From: Humisphaera sp.
GTDB lineage: Bacteria; Planctomycetota; Phycisphaerae; Tepidisphaerales; Tepidisphaeraceae
Length of the DNA stretch: 8,184 bases
Direction of reading: 5' to 3'
NCBI GenBank assembly: GCA_025351525.1
Contig: JANXVV010000524.1
Coordinates: 1-8,184 of the forward strand
The notes beneath the pieces were generated by a model. That model saw nothing but the letters and a program-made list of their open reading frames with translations, ran no database searches and was not told the origin of the DNA. The first letter of the stretch is position 1; each line of letters begins with the position of its first letter. Position numbers and translations under genes: made by a program. Positions 1 to 6,511 of the stretch are shown here, piece by piece.

Positions 1-16
1 TTTTGGCCGAAGAAAT

Positions 17-37
17 GCATGGGCGAGACGCCCATGC
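17..37. repeat. Short perfect hairpin, GCATGGGCG stem
   Basis: A 9-bp perfect inverted repeat (GCATGGGCG / CGCCCATGC) surrounds a 3-base loop and is followed on the plus strand by CACCTT. It lies about 80 bases beyond the stop of the minus-strand heme-protein gene, so it could help end that transcript, but no run of T follows on that strand and the role is inferred. A near copy in the opposite orientation lies at 8158-8178, which points to a dispersed intergenic hairpin family rather than a gene-specific terminator. Confidence 0.7.
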
Positions 38-75
38 CACCTTATTCAAAGCACCCAATACCGATTCCTCCCTCT

Positions 76-101
76 TTTTACGTTTTACGTTTTACGTTTT
101 A
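76..101. repeat. Tandem 7-bp repeat (TTTTACG)
   Basis: TTTTACG occurs three times in direct succession, followed by a partial TTTTA. It sits in a C- and T-rich stretch just past the stop codon of the heme-protein gene. It is A+T-rich compared with its surroundings and could vary in length by slippage. No function is evident. Confidence 0.85.
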
Positions 102-115
102 TTCCCCCTCCCCCT

Positions 116-3100
116 TCACCTCCTCGACAACAAATACGCCATCAAATGATCAAAATCGACCGAAGAAATAATCTCCCCAAAATTCCCCGGCATCAGGGAT
201 AGATTCGACTCGATCCGCTCGGCAATCTGCGATTTCGGCACGGCGATTTCCTTGCCGGTGGCGTCGGCGTAGACGGTGGTGGCCCCTTCCTCGCGGCGAA
301 GCAGGCCGGTGATTTCCGTGCCGTCCTTCAGCTTCACGGTCCAGGAATGGAACGCGGGATCGACGGAGCGGTTGGGGTCGAGCACATCTTCCAGCAGCCG
401 ATCCAAACCGCGGTTGCCGATGCCATCGAGTTGCGGGCCGACGATGGCGCCGATGCCGCCGATGGAATGGCAGGCGGTGCAGTTGGCGGTGAAGATTTTT
501 TGGCCGGCCTCGATCGAAGTTTTGGCGGCGGGGTACGCCGCACGGCGCTGATCGATCATCGCCTGCGTCTCAGCACCCAGCGGTGGAAGGCCTTTGGTGA
601 GCGCTTTCAATCGGCTCTCGGCATCCGGTACTTTCGCGGCGATCAACGCTTCACGGATGCCGGCCAACTGCAACACGCGGGGTGAAATTTTCCCGGCGGT
701 GATGGCGGCAAGCAACGCCTCCCCGCCGCCGGGGCCGGACACCACCACCCGCGCCGCTTTGGTTTGGATGCGGCTGGGCGAACGGCTGACCGCGTCGAAG
801 AATGCAGCGCGGGCCGCCGGGGAGGAGGCAGTCCCGAGCGCTTCCACGGCACCGTCGCGAAGCGTCAACGGTTCTTTCGGCGATCCGATGATTGACGCAA
901 TGGCGATCGCGTTAACATCGGCATCGATCGCTCCGAGCGCCTTCAACGCGGCGATGCGGGCAACGGCTTCGGCCTTCGGATCGACGGCGATTTTGCGAAG
1001 GGCGGGTTGCTGATCGAGAAGTTTCAAGCTGCGCGCCAGATCGGCCCCGGCCTGTTGACGAAGGGAAGTGGCCCGCGCGCTTGGGCCGGGGTGGACGAGA
1101 AGCTGACCGGCCAATTCGGCCTCCCAGGCAAGCGTCGCGTCGGTCAGCGACACGCCTCGCTCGGCACTGCCCTCTTGAATGGCTTTGGCCATCGCCCACT
1201 GCGCATCCAGGTCGTTCGCAACCCGCGTTCGCGCCGCCTCCACCAATTTCTGCGATTCGCCGAGCGGGGCGTATCGAATGACGTGATGAAGCAACGCGCC
1301 GGATCGCATCGCATTGTTTTTTGGATCGGTGATGAAAGCGGCGACGTACCGGCCGGATTCTTCGGTCGGAACGGCGATGGCAATATCGGCGATCAATCGG
1401 GCGTCGGCCGGTATGAGCGCCGGGAGTTTTGCGAACAGGCCTCCTGACTTCAGCGTCTCGCGCAGGGCCACTTTTACGGTGTATTGAAGGTGAGTGTCAG
1501 CAACCGGCACACGGTGATACAAGTCCAGGAGCGGTTGAACATGCTCGATCGCCGGGTGCCGACCGAGCGCTTCCGCCGCCGCTCTTTGCACGAATGGATC
1601 GCTGTCGGCAAGTAGCCGAATCACCTTCACGGAAATGGTCTCGACACGCGGATTGTCGATCCATGGAATCATTTCAGCGAGGGCGCGAAGGGCGTGAACG
1701 CGCACCGTCGGCTCCGAATGTTGCAGCGCGCCACATGCCAGCATCGAAGAAGCATTGCCGTTCGCGGATCGAAACACGACCCACATCGCATGTACCATTC
1801 GATTGACGGGGATGGGCGTCGCGCCGAGGGCGTTCGGATCGCCAAACATGGACTCGGTCACAATTTTCACGCTGGATTTCCCGATCCGGTCTGAAAGCTG
1901 ATCGGTGGCCAGCATCCGCAGCATCAGATTCGGCGAGTCCAAAGTGGCCACCAACTTTTCCGCCGATGCCGTCGTCAAATCCCCTCGCCACGGCGGCGGT
2001 GCCTCCTTCCCCTCCGTCCCCTTGTACACGATCCGCCAGATCCTCCCGTGATCGTGATCGCGCCCCGGATGCGTCAAGGGCACCTCATAATGCCCGATGA
2101 TCTTGTTGTAAAAATCCGCCACCCACATCGCCCCATCCGGTCCCATCTGCAACTGCACGGGCCGAAACCAGGGATCGTCGCACGTGAGAAAATCCGGCTC
2201 CTCCTTCGCCACCGGCGTCGTTCCCTTGTAAGTGATAGAATCGCGATTGATGCGGCTGGTCACCACGTTGCCGCAGAAATAGTGGTTCCGATACTCCACC
2301 GGCCACGCATCGGCGGTGTAAATAAAAGTGCTGGCGATGGCGGTGGAATTGTGGAAGTGCTTCATCATCATCGGCGCGAAACCGAGACCATCATCCTTCT
2401 TGCCGATGCCTTCGTAGTAGCCGCCGCGAATGAGCTGGTAGAACGGTTTGCTATGGCTGTCGGAGGAGTAGAGATTGCCGAGTTCGTCGAAGGCCAGGCC
2501 GAAGGGATTCGTCTGCCCCCAGGTGTATTGCTCTGCGTGCGAACCGTCGACTTTGAAGCGGTACACGTTGCCGCTGTTCATGTTCAGTTCACTGCCGTCT
2601 TTGGCTTTGGCGTGGGTGATATTATTGAATCCATGGCAGCCGTAGAGCCACCCATCGAGCCCCCGGCGAAAGTTGCTGGCCATGCCGTGCGTATCGCGGT
2701 CAAAGCTGAACGGCCCGACGAGCGTTTCCCGCGCGTCGGATTGACCGGTGCCCTGGGTGTCGTGGAAATAGGTGATGTTGGGGATGGTGTAGGCGATGCA
2801 TCCGTCGCCGTAGGGATAGATGCCCATCGGGATATTGAGGTGGTCGGCGAAGGTGGTGATCTTCCGCGCGTGACCGCGATCGTCGAAATCATCGAGGATC
2901 ATGATGCGGTCGTCGGCATTGCCCGCCTCCGGTGCCGGGAACGGATACGCCTTGGAAGTCGTCATCCACAGCCGTCCCCGCGCGTCGAAGCTGATGTTGA
3001 ACGGCTTGCCGATCCCCGGCTCGGACGCGACCAGCTGAATCTCAAACCCCGCCGGCAGATGAAACGCTTTGCCCTCCGCCTCGGCGCCGAGCGCGCCGGT

Positions 3101-3193
3101 GGGCCGGATATTCTCCGCAAACGGATCGGCGAAGGCGGTCACGGCGGCGAGAAATGAAGCGGCGGCGATGAGCGCGTGTCGCGGTGGTTTCAT
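116..3193 (-). CDS. Secreted PVC-type membrane-bound dehydrogenase-domain / HEAT / cytochrome c heme-binding protein
   Basis: The 1025-residue product begins with a clear signal peptide: MKPPRH, a hydrophobic core, and probable cleavage after AFA at residue 22, so it should be exported. Residues about 45-390 resemble the PVC-type 'membrane-bound dehydrogenase' beta-propeller domain, with the typical GPDGAMWVADFYN (351-363) and HPGRDHDHGRIWR (375-387). Residues about 410-870 are alpha-helical HEAT-like repeats, for example HSEPTVRVHALRALAEM and DSDPFVQRAAAEALGRHP. The C-terminal about 135 residues match the Pirellula/Verrucomicrobium-type heme-binding domain: CTACH at 905-909 binds heme c covalently, DPNRSVDP follows, and Met1001 in SLMPGN is a plausible axial ligand. 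The family is common in these phyla and thought to act in periplasmic redox or sugar oxidation; the substrate is unknown. The start is fixed by the signal peptide. No Shine-Dalgarno is visible. It is transcribed alone, with 1.35 kb of non-coding DNA upstream. Confidence 0.95.
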   Translation of the reverse strand: MKPPRHALIAAASFLAAVTAFADPFAENIRPTGALGAEAEGKAFHLPAGFEIQLVASEPGIGKPFNISFDARGRLWMTTSKAYPFPAPEAGNADDRIMILDDFDDRGHARKITTFADHLNIPMGIYPYGDGCIAYTIPNITYFHDTQGTGQSDARETLVGPFSFDRDTHGMASNFRRGLDGWLYGCHGFNNITHAKAKDGSELNMNSGNVYRFKVDGSHAEQYTWGQTNPFGLAFDELGNLYSSDSHSKPFYQLIRGGYYEGIGKKDDGLGFAPMMMKHFHNSTAIASTFIYTADAWPVEYRNHYFCGNVVTSRINRDSITYKGTTPVAKEEPDFLTCDDPWFRPVQLQMGPDGAMWVADFYNKIIGHYEVPLTHPGRDHDHGRIWRIVYKGTEGKEAPPPWRGDLTTASAEKLVATLDSPNLMLRMLATDQLSDRIGKSSVKIVTESMFGDPNALGATPIPVNRMVHAMWVVFRSANGNASSMLACGALQHSEPTVRVHALRALAEMIPWIDNPRVETISVKVIRLLADSDPFVQRAAAEALGRHPAIEHVQPLLDLYHRVPVADTHLQYTVKVALRETLKSGGLFAKLPALIPADARLIADIAIAVPTEESGRYVAAFITDPKNNAMRSGALLHHVIRYAPLGESQKLVEAARTRVANDLDAQWAMAKAIQEGSAERGVSLTDATLAWEAELAGQLLVHPGPSARATSLRQQAGADLARSLKLLDQQPALRKIAVDPKAEAVARIAALKALGAIDADVNAIAIASIIGSPKEPLTLRDGAVEALGTASSPAARAAFFDAVSRSPSRIQTKAARVVVSGPGGGEALLAAITAGKISPRVLQLAGIREALIAAKVPDAESRLKALTKGLPPLGAETQAMIDQRRAAYPAAKTSIEAGQKIFTANCTACHSIGGIGAIVGPQLDGIGNRGLDRLLEDVLDPNRSVDPAFHSWTVKLKDGTEITGLLRREEGATTVYADATGKEIAVPKSQIAERIESNLSLMPGNFGEIISSVDFDHLMAYLLSRR

Positions 3194-3261
3194 GCGGTGA
3201 AGTCTAATCTGAATCGAGTTCCGGTGTTAAACCTTGCGTGCGGTGCCACCTTCCAAAAGGG

Positions 3262-3302
3262 GGAACCGCGAAGGCGTGAAGGCGCGAAGGCGAACGCGAA
3301 GG
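3262..3302. repeat. Dispersed GGAACCGCGAAG element, copy 1
   Basis: The stretch begins GGAACCGCGAAGGCG and continues with repeated GCGAAGG / GCGTGAAGG words. Related copies lie at 6337-6376 in the same orientation and at 6424-6464 in the opposite orientation, so this is a repeat family present in both large intergenic regions of the window. Confidence 0.6.
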
Positions 3303-3339
3303 AATTGATCGCCCTGGGAGAATGATGAATGACGAAATG

Positions 3340-3381
3340 GACGAGTGGAGCTCGTCATCCTGAGCGCAGCGAAGGATCCGG
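3340..3381. repeat. Small hairpin followed by TCATCCTGAGCG element
   Basis: GACGAG and CTCGTC (3340-3345 and 3351-3356) form a 6-bp stem with a 5-base loop. The 3' arm runs directly into GTCATCCTGAGCGCAGCG and then AAGGATCC, in which ATCCT and AGGAT can pair. From memory, TCATCCTGAGCG(A/C)AGCGAAGGATC words are a common dispersed intergenic repeat in several bacterial phyla; this was not searched. Confidence 0.5.
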
Positions 3382-3531
3382 TCTCCTGGTGCGAGCCCCC
3401 GCCATCCTCATGCCCAACCGGGAAAATGACGAATTCACGAAATTCGAATTCACGAACAAATGACGAATTACGAATGAAGCAATGACGAAACGAAGGGGCG
3501 GTCCGATCCATCCTCATTCAGAAAGAGGATT

Positions 3532-3674
3532 GAGCCACAGAGAGCACAGAGACCGGGTTCGCGTTCCCGCGCCCCTCTGATCATTGAGCCTTGCGGAAAA
3601 TGAAACGCGCCAAATCCTCCCGTCCGCCGTCCGCCCTTTCCCGCCGACCGCCGTCTCTGTGCTCTCTGTGGTTC
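3532..3674. repeat. Inverted repeat with arms 3532-3553 and 3653-3674
   Basis: CCACAGAGAGCACAGAGAC (3535-3553) is perfectly complementary to GTCTCTGTGCTCTCTGTGG (3653-3671). The pairing extends three more bases outward on each side with one G:T wobble, giving a 22-bp stem and a 99-base loop. It is nested in the left half of the larger inverted repeat at 3425-3923. Confidence 0.85.
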
Positions 3675-3685
3675 ATTCTCTGCTT

Positions 3686-3808
3686 GAATTCTTCGCGTCC
3701 CACTTTGCGCTCTTTGCGCCTTTGCGGCAGGTCTTTCTTCTGCTCGTCCCGGAAAGCAAAGGCGGGCGCAAAGACGCCGGGAGCGCAAAGGAAGCGCAAA
3801 GAATTCGC
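3686..3808. repeat. Imperfect inverted repeat of CGCAAAG-type words
   Basis: The left side reads GAATTCTTCGCG, then CTTTGCGCTCTTTGCGCC. The right side (about 3766-3808) reads as its imperfect reverse complement: GCGCAAAGACGCC, GCGCAAAGG, then GCGCAAAGAATTCGC. It is nested in the right half of the inverted repeat at 3425-3923, beside the CACAGAG stem. The match is gapped, so arm limits are approximate. Confidence 0.6.
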
Positions 3809-3953
3809 AGGGAAGAATGGCTGAAACGAATGCCCCGTTTCGTCCCTTCGTTCCTCAGGGCATGCATTCGTGATTCGTACTTCGTCATTGATTCGTGAAT
3901 TCGACTTTCGTGAATTCGTCATTGCGTTGTTCTCCCCCTCACCCCCGCTCGGC

Positions 3954-4226
3954 GACTCCCCCAACGCCGCATCCGACTCTCACAATGCGGCATCCGACTC
4001 TCACAACGCCGCATCCGACTCTCACAACGCCCCATCCGACTCTCACAACGCCGCATCCGACTCTCACAACGCCGCATCCGACCCTCACAACGCCGCATCC
4101 GACTCTCACAACGCAGCATCCGACTCTCACAACGCAGCATCCGACTCTCCCAACGCCGCATCCGACCCTCACAATGCGGCATCCGACTGTCACAATGCGG
4201 CATCCGACTCTCACAACGCGGCGGTG
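3954..4226. repeat. 21-bp tandem repeat array, 13 units
   Basis: Thirteen consecutive 21-bp units with no spacers follow the pattern GACTCTCACAACGC, then CGCATCC. Units begin at 3954, 3975, 3996 and so on every 21 bases, the last at 4206. Most differ from the consensus by 0-3 bases. Common variants are GACCCTC (units 7 and 11), CAATGCGGCAT (units 2, 11, 12), CGCAGCAT (units 8, 9), CTCCCAAC (unit 10; unit 1 CTCCCCCAAC) and GACTGTC (unit 12 only). Because 21 is a multiple of three and the unit lacks stop codons in most frames, long open frames run through it on both strands (for example SDSHNAA repeats). These are not good evidence of coding. The period equals about two turns of B-DNA. Confidence 0.95.
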
Positions 4227-4242
4227 TGACAGTCGGATGCCG
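4177..4242. repeat. Hairpin closing the tandem array
   Basis: CGGCATCCGACTGTCACA (4177-4194), spanning the end of unit 11 and the start of unit 12, is a perfect 18-base reverse complement of TGTGACAGTCGGATGCCG (4225-4242), which lies immediately after unit 13. The loop is 30 bases. The right arm is an inverted copy of the repeat word and matches the GACTGTC variant found only in unit 12. Confidence 0.9.
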
Positions 4243-4356
4243 TCGACGATCCCGCGTATTCGACGCGCGGAAGCTGTTATTCCGGGACGGGGCGTTCCCA
4301 CGCGGTCGGAGGGGATTTTTATGGGGCGATCTTCAGCCGTCCGAAGGCGAAAGCTA

Positions 4357-4493
4357 GAAACCCGAAATCAGAAAAAAGCTCGAACGGAAGAAACGGCGGA
4401 AAGCCCGCAGCGGGGAAAGACTCGAAGCAGTCCGTCTTCCCTGTTTCGAGCTTTCCATTTTCCCCTTCGAGCTTTTTTCTGATTTCTGGTTTC
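4357..4493. repeat. Inverted pair of a GAAATCAGAAAAAAG element
   Basis: The 28-base left arm (4357-4384) runs from GAAACCCGAAATCAG to AGCTCGAA, and the right arm (4466-4493) is its reverse complement at 27 of 28 positions. The loop is 81 bases and contains a smaller AAGAC...GTCTT stem. A third, direct copy is at 6485-6511. The pair lies 50-190 bases downstream of the ettA stop on the transcribed strand, so it could stabilise or trim the 3' end of that messenger, although this is inference. Confidence 0.85.
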
Positions 4494-4535
4494 GAGTTTC
4501 TGACTTACTCCCCGGTTTCTGATTTCGAGTTTCTA
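4488..4535. repeat. Short direct repeats GGTTTC...CGAGTTTCT
   Basis: GGTTTCGAGTTTCTGA (4488-4503) is followed by GGTTTCTGATTTCGAGTTTC (from 4514). Both are built from the same TTTC-phased words that make up the neighbouring inverted pair. They lie directly past the ettA stop codon. Confidence 0.6.
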
Positions 4536-4543
4536 ATCTCCCC

Positions 4544-6226
4544 TCACTTCGTCAATTTCCGATACTTGATCCGATGCGGCTGATCCGCATCCGTCCCCAT
4601 CCGCCGATGCCGGTCTTCCTCGTAGGATTGGTAGTTCCCCTCGAACCAGACGGCCGTGCTGTCGCCTTCGAAGGCGAGGATGTGGGTGGCGACGCGGTCG
4701 AGGAACCAGCGGTCGTGGGTGATGACGACGCAGCAGCCGGCGAAGTTTTCCATCGCCTCTTCCATGGCTCGGATGGTGTTGACGTCCAGGTCGTTGGTAG
4801 GCTCGTCGAGCAGGATGACGTTCGCGCCGCTCTTGAGCATGCGGGCGAGGTGGAGGCGGTTGCGCTGGCCGCCGGAAAGGGTGCCTACTTTCTGCTGTTG
4901 ATCGGAACCGTTGAAACCGAAGCGGGAGATGTACGCGCGGACGTTCATGGTGTTCGGGCCGAGGCGGAAGGTGTCTTCGCCATCGGCGATCACCTGCCAG
5001 ACCATGGCGTTGTCATCGAGCGAGTCTCGCGATTGCTCGACGTAGGTGAGCTTGACGGAGTCGCCGACTTTCAGGATGCCGCTGTCGGGTTTTTCGGTGC
5101 CGATGATCATGCGGAAGAGGGTGGTCTTGCCCGCGCCGTTGGCTCCGATGATGCCGACGATGCCGCCGGGGGGAAGGCTGAAGGAGAGGTTCTGGTAGAG
5201 GAGGTTGTCGCCATAGGCTTTGGCTACTTTGTCGGCCTGGATGACGAGTTGACCGAGTCGCGGGCCGGGGGGGATGACGATCTCGACCTCGGTGTCCTTG
5301 CCGCGCGTGTCGGCGTTGAGCAGTTGTTCGTAGGCCTGCAACCGGGCCTTGCTCTTGGCCTGCCGGGCGCGGGGGGAGGCGCGGACCCATTCCAACTCGC
5401 GGGCCAGCATCTTCTGGCGGGCGGATTCGGTCTTCTCCTCGATTTCCAGCCGGGCTTTTTTCTGCTCGAGCCACGAGGTGTAGTTGCCCTTGTAGGCGAT
5501 GCCCCGCCCACGGTCCAATTCCAGAATCCACCCGGCGACGTTGTCGAGAAAATAGCGGTCGTGCGTGACCGCGACGATCGTCCCCTCGTACCGCTTGAGA
5601 TGCTGCTCGAGCCAGGCGATCGACTCGGCATCCAGATGGTTCGTCGGCTCATCGAGCAGCAGAATGTCCGGCTTTTGCAGCAGGAGTCGGCAGAGGGCGA
5701 CGCGCCGTTTCTCGCCGCCGGACAGAGGTTTGATGATCGTGTCGCCGGGCGGGCAACGGAGGGCCTCCATCGCCATCTCCAGTTGCTGATCGATATCCCA
5801 GGCGCCGAGGTGATCGATCTGGGCCTGCAGATTCCCCTGCCTTTCGAGCAGTTTGTTCATCTGGGCCTCCTCCATCGGCTCGGCGAATCGATCGCTGATG
5901 GCGTTGAATTCATGGAGGATGTCCATCGTCTTTTTCGCCCCCTGCTCGACGACTTGCCGCACGGTGAGGTGTTCGTCCAGCTTCGGTTCCTGCTCGAGGA
6001 AACCGACGGTGAAGCCGGGGGATTTGTTGATGGTGCCGTCGAATTTGGCGTCGAGACCGGCCATGATGCGGAGGAGCGAGCTTTTGCCCGCGCCGTTCAA
6101 ACCGAGCACGCCGATCTTGGCACCGTGGAAGAACGAGAGGTAGATGTCCTTGAGGACGACCTTCTTCTCGTGCGCTTTGGTGACGCCGATCATCGAGTAG
6201 ATAATTTTTTCGTTGTCTGTGGCCAT
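4544..6226 (-). CDS. ettA: Energy-dependent translational throttle protein EttA (ABC-F ATPase)
   Basis: The 560-residue product is a soluble tandem ABC ATPase of the ABC-F family, close to the usual 555 residues of EttA. EttA binds the ribosomal E site and gates the first elongation step according to ATP/ADP. The first ATPase domain has Walker A GLNGAGKSS (about 42-50), signature LSGGEKRRVALC and Walker B ILLLDEPTNHLD. The second has GANGAGKTT, LSGGQRNRLHLARM and VILLDEPTNDLD. The insert around VRQVVEQGAKK to GAWDIDQQLE matches the EttA arm, ELEWVRASPRARQAKSKARL the interdomain linker, and the end RIKYRKLTK the EttA C-terminus. The start at 6226 (MATDNEKIIYSM) aligns with the family. A further in-frame ATG at 6325 would add 33 proline-rich residues with no family support. 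The bases before the ATG are CTCTCCCCTCCCC, not a Shine-Dalgarno. All catalytic motifs are intact. Confidence 0.97.
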   Translation of the reverse strand: MATDNEKIIYSMIGVTKAHEKKVVLKDIYLSFFHGAKIGVLGLNGAGKSSLLRIMAGLDAKFDGTINKSPGFTVGFLEQEPKLDEHLTVRQVVEQGAKKTMDILHEFNAISDRFAEPMEEAQMNKLLERQGNLQAQIDHLGAWDIDQQLEMAMEALRCPPGDTIIKPLSGGEKRRVALCRLLLQKPDILLLDEPTNHLDAESIAWLEQHLKRYEGTIVAVTHDRYFLDNVAGWILELDRGRGIAYKGNYTSWLEQKKARLEIEEKTESARQKMLARELEWVRASPRARQAKSKARLQAYEQLLNADTRGKDTEVEIVIPPGPRLGQLVIQADKVAKAYGDNLLYQNLSFSLPPGGIVGIIGANGAGKTTLFRMIIGTEKPDSGILKVGDSVKLTYVEQSRDSLDDNAMVWQVIADGEDTFRLGPNTMNVRAYISRFGFNGSDQQQKVGTLSGGQRNRLHLARMLKSGANVILLDEPTNDLDVNTIRAMEEAMENFAGCCVVITHDRWFLDRVATHILAFEGDSTAVWFEGNYQSYEEDRHRRMGTDADQPHRIKYRKLTK

Positions 6227-6336
6227 GGGGAGGGGAGAGTACCGTATTGCGGGCGGCGGGGCCACCGGTTCGTTTGATGGATGGGGTTTAGCCGCGATGC
6301 GCAGGGGAGGGCGCGTTCGCAACACGGAGAAAGGGG

Positions 6337-6464
6337 GGAACCGCGAAGCGGCGAAAGCGCGAAGTTCGCGCGAAGCGATTCAGAAAGGGTTTTGCCGCGC
6401 TGCCGGGCCCTTGCGTCAAAATTCCTTCGCGAGAACTTTGCATCTTCGCGTCTTCGTGGGTTCC
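6337..6464. repeat. Imperfect inverted repeat of GGAACCGCGAAG element, copies 2 and 3
   Basis: The left arm (6337-6376) starts GGAACCGCGAAGCGGCGAAA and includes GCGCGAAGTTCGCGCGAAG. The right arm (6424-6464) runs CCTTCGCGAGAACTTTGC to CGTCTTCGTGGGTTCC. Its reverse complement aligns along about 40 bases with several mismatches and single-base gaps. The left arm shares GGGGGAACCGCGAAG with the copy at 3262. The loop of about 47 bases contains smaller complementary words (AAGGG and CCCTT). Confidence 0.65.
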
Positions 6465-6484
6465 GGGCAGAAGATGGAAGCCGA

Positions 6485-6511
6485 AAACCAGAAATCAGAA
6501 AAAAGATCGAA
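6485..6511. repeat. Dispersed GAAATCAGAAAAAAG element, third copy
   Basis: AAACCAGAAATCAGAAAAAA followed by GATCGAA closely matches the two arms at 4357-4384 and 4466-4493. The similarity resumes downstream with GGAACGGAAGAAA, resembling CGAACGGAAGAAACGG at 4381-4396, so the repeat unit may be longer than the conserved core. Confidence 0.75.

Larger units (their letters stand above)
3425..3923. repeat. Long inverted repeat with arms 3425-3456 and 3892-3923
   Basis: The left arm starts AATGACGAATTCACGAAATT and the right arm is its reverse complement at 31 of 32 positions. A second inner pair (3463-3476 with 3865-3878, 13 of 14) continues the stem after a short interruption. The arms themselves are built of a repeated GAATTCACGAA / TTCGTGAATTC word. 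About 435 bases lie between the outer arms and contain two further inverted repeats, so a single strand could fold into a stem with two side hairpins. Confidence 0.85.
3194..4543. other. Non-coding repeat island, 1.35 kb
   Basis: No convincing gene lies between the start of the heme-protein gene and the stop of ettA. The open frames here run across repeats and have no recognisable product. The stretch holds, in order: a GCGAAGG-type repeat (3262-3302), a small hairpin plus a TCATCCTGAGCG element (3340-3381), a long inverted repeat (3425-3923) enclosing two others (3532-3674 and 3686-3808), a 13-unit tandem array (3954-4226) ending in a hairpin, and an inverted pair of a GAAATCAGAAAAAAG element (4357-4493). 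The heme-protein promoter should lie near 3194-3250, but no strong -10/-35 pair stands out. Confidence 0.8.

Noticed and set aside
2048..3157. 369-codon open frame on the plus strand opposite the heme-protein gene
   Set aside because: It is antisense to the conserved propeller domain, has no recognisable motif, and is rich in V, H and R as expected from complementing biased codons.
3227..3964. Several 70-130 codon open frames on both strands of the repeat island
   Set aside because: They translate the inverted repeats, overlap each other on both strands and show no domain or ribosome-binding site.
3954..4226. CRISPR array
   Set aside because: Units are contiguous and lack unique spacers, and no cas gene is nearby.
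3870..4229. Open frames through the tandem array, such as SDSHNAA or HPTLTTP repeats, on both strands
   Set aside because: The 21-bp unit lacks stops in most frames, so several frames on both strands stay open at once. None has a convincing start or a non-repeat domain.
4574..6277. 567-codon open frame on the plus strand opposite ettA
   Set aside because: It is fully antisense to a gene with intact ABC-F motifs. The sequence is low-complexity (many V, G, E, D) and typical of a shadow frame in high-GC DNA.
6227..6325. 33-residue N-terminal extension of EttA from the upstream ATG
   Set aside because: It is proline-rich with no counterpart in the family. The start at 6226 gives the expected length and N-terminus.
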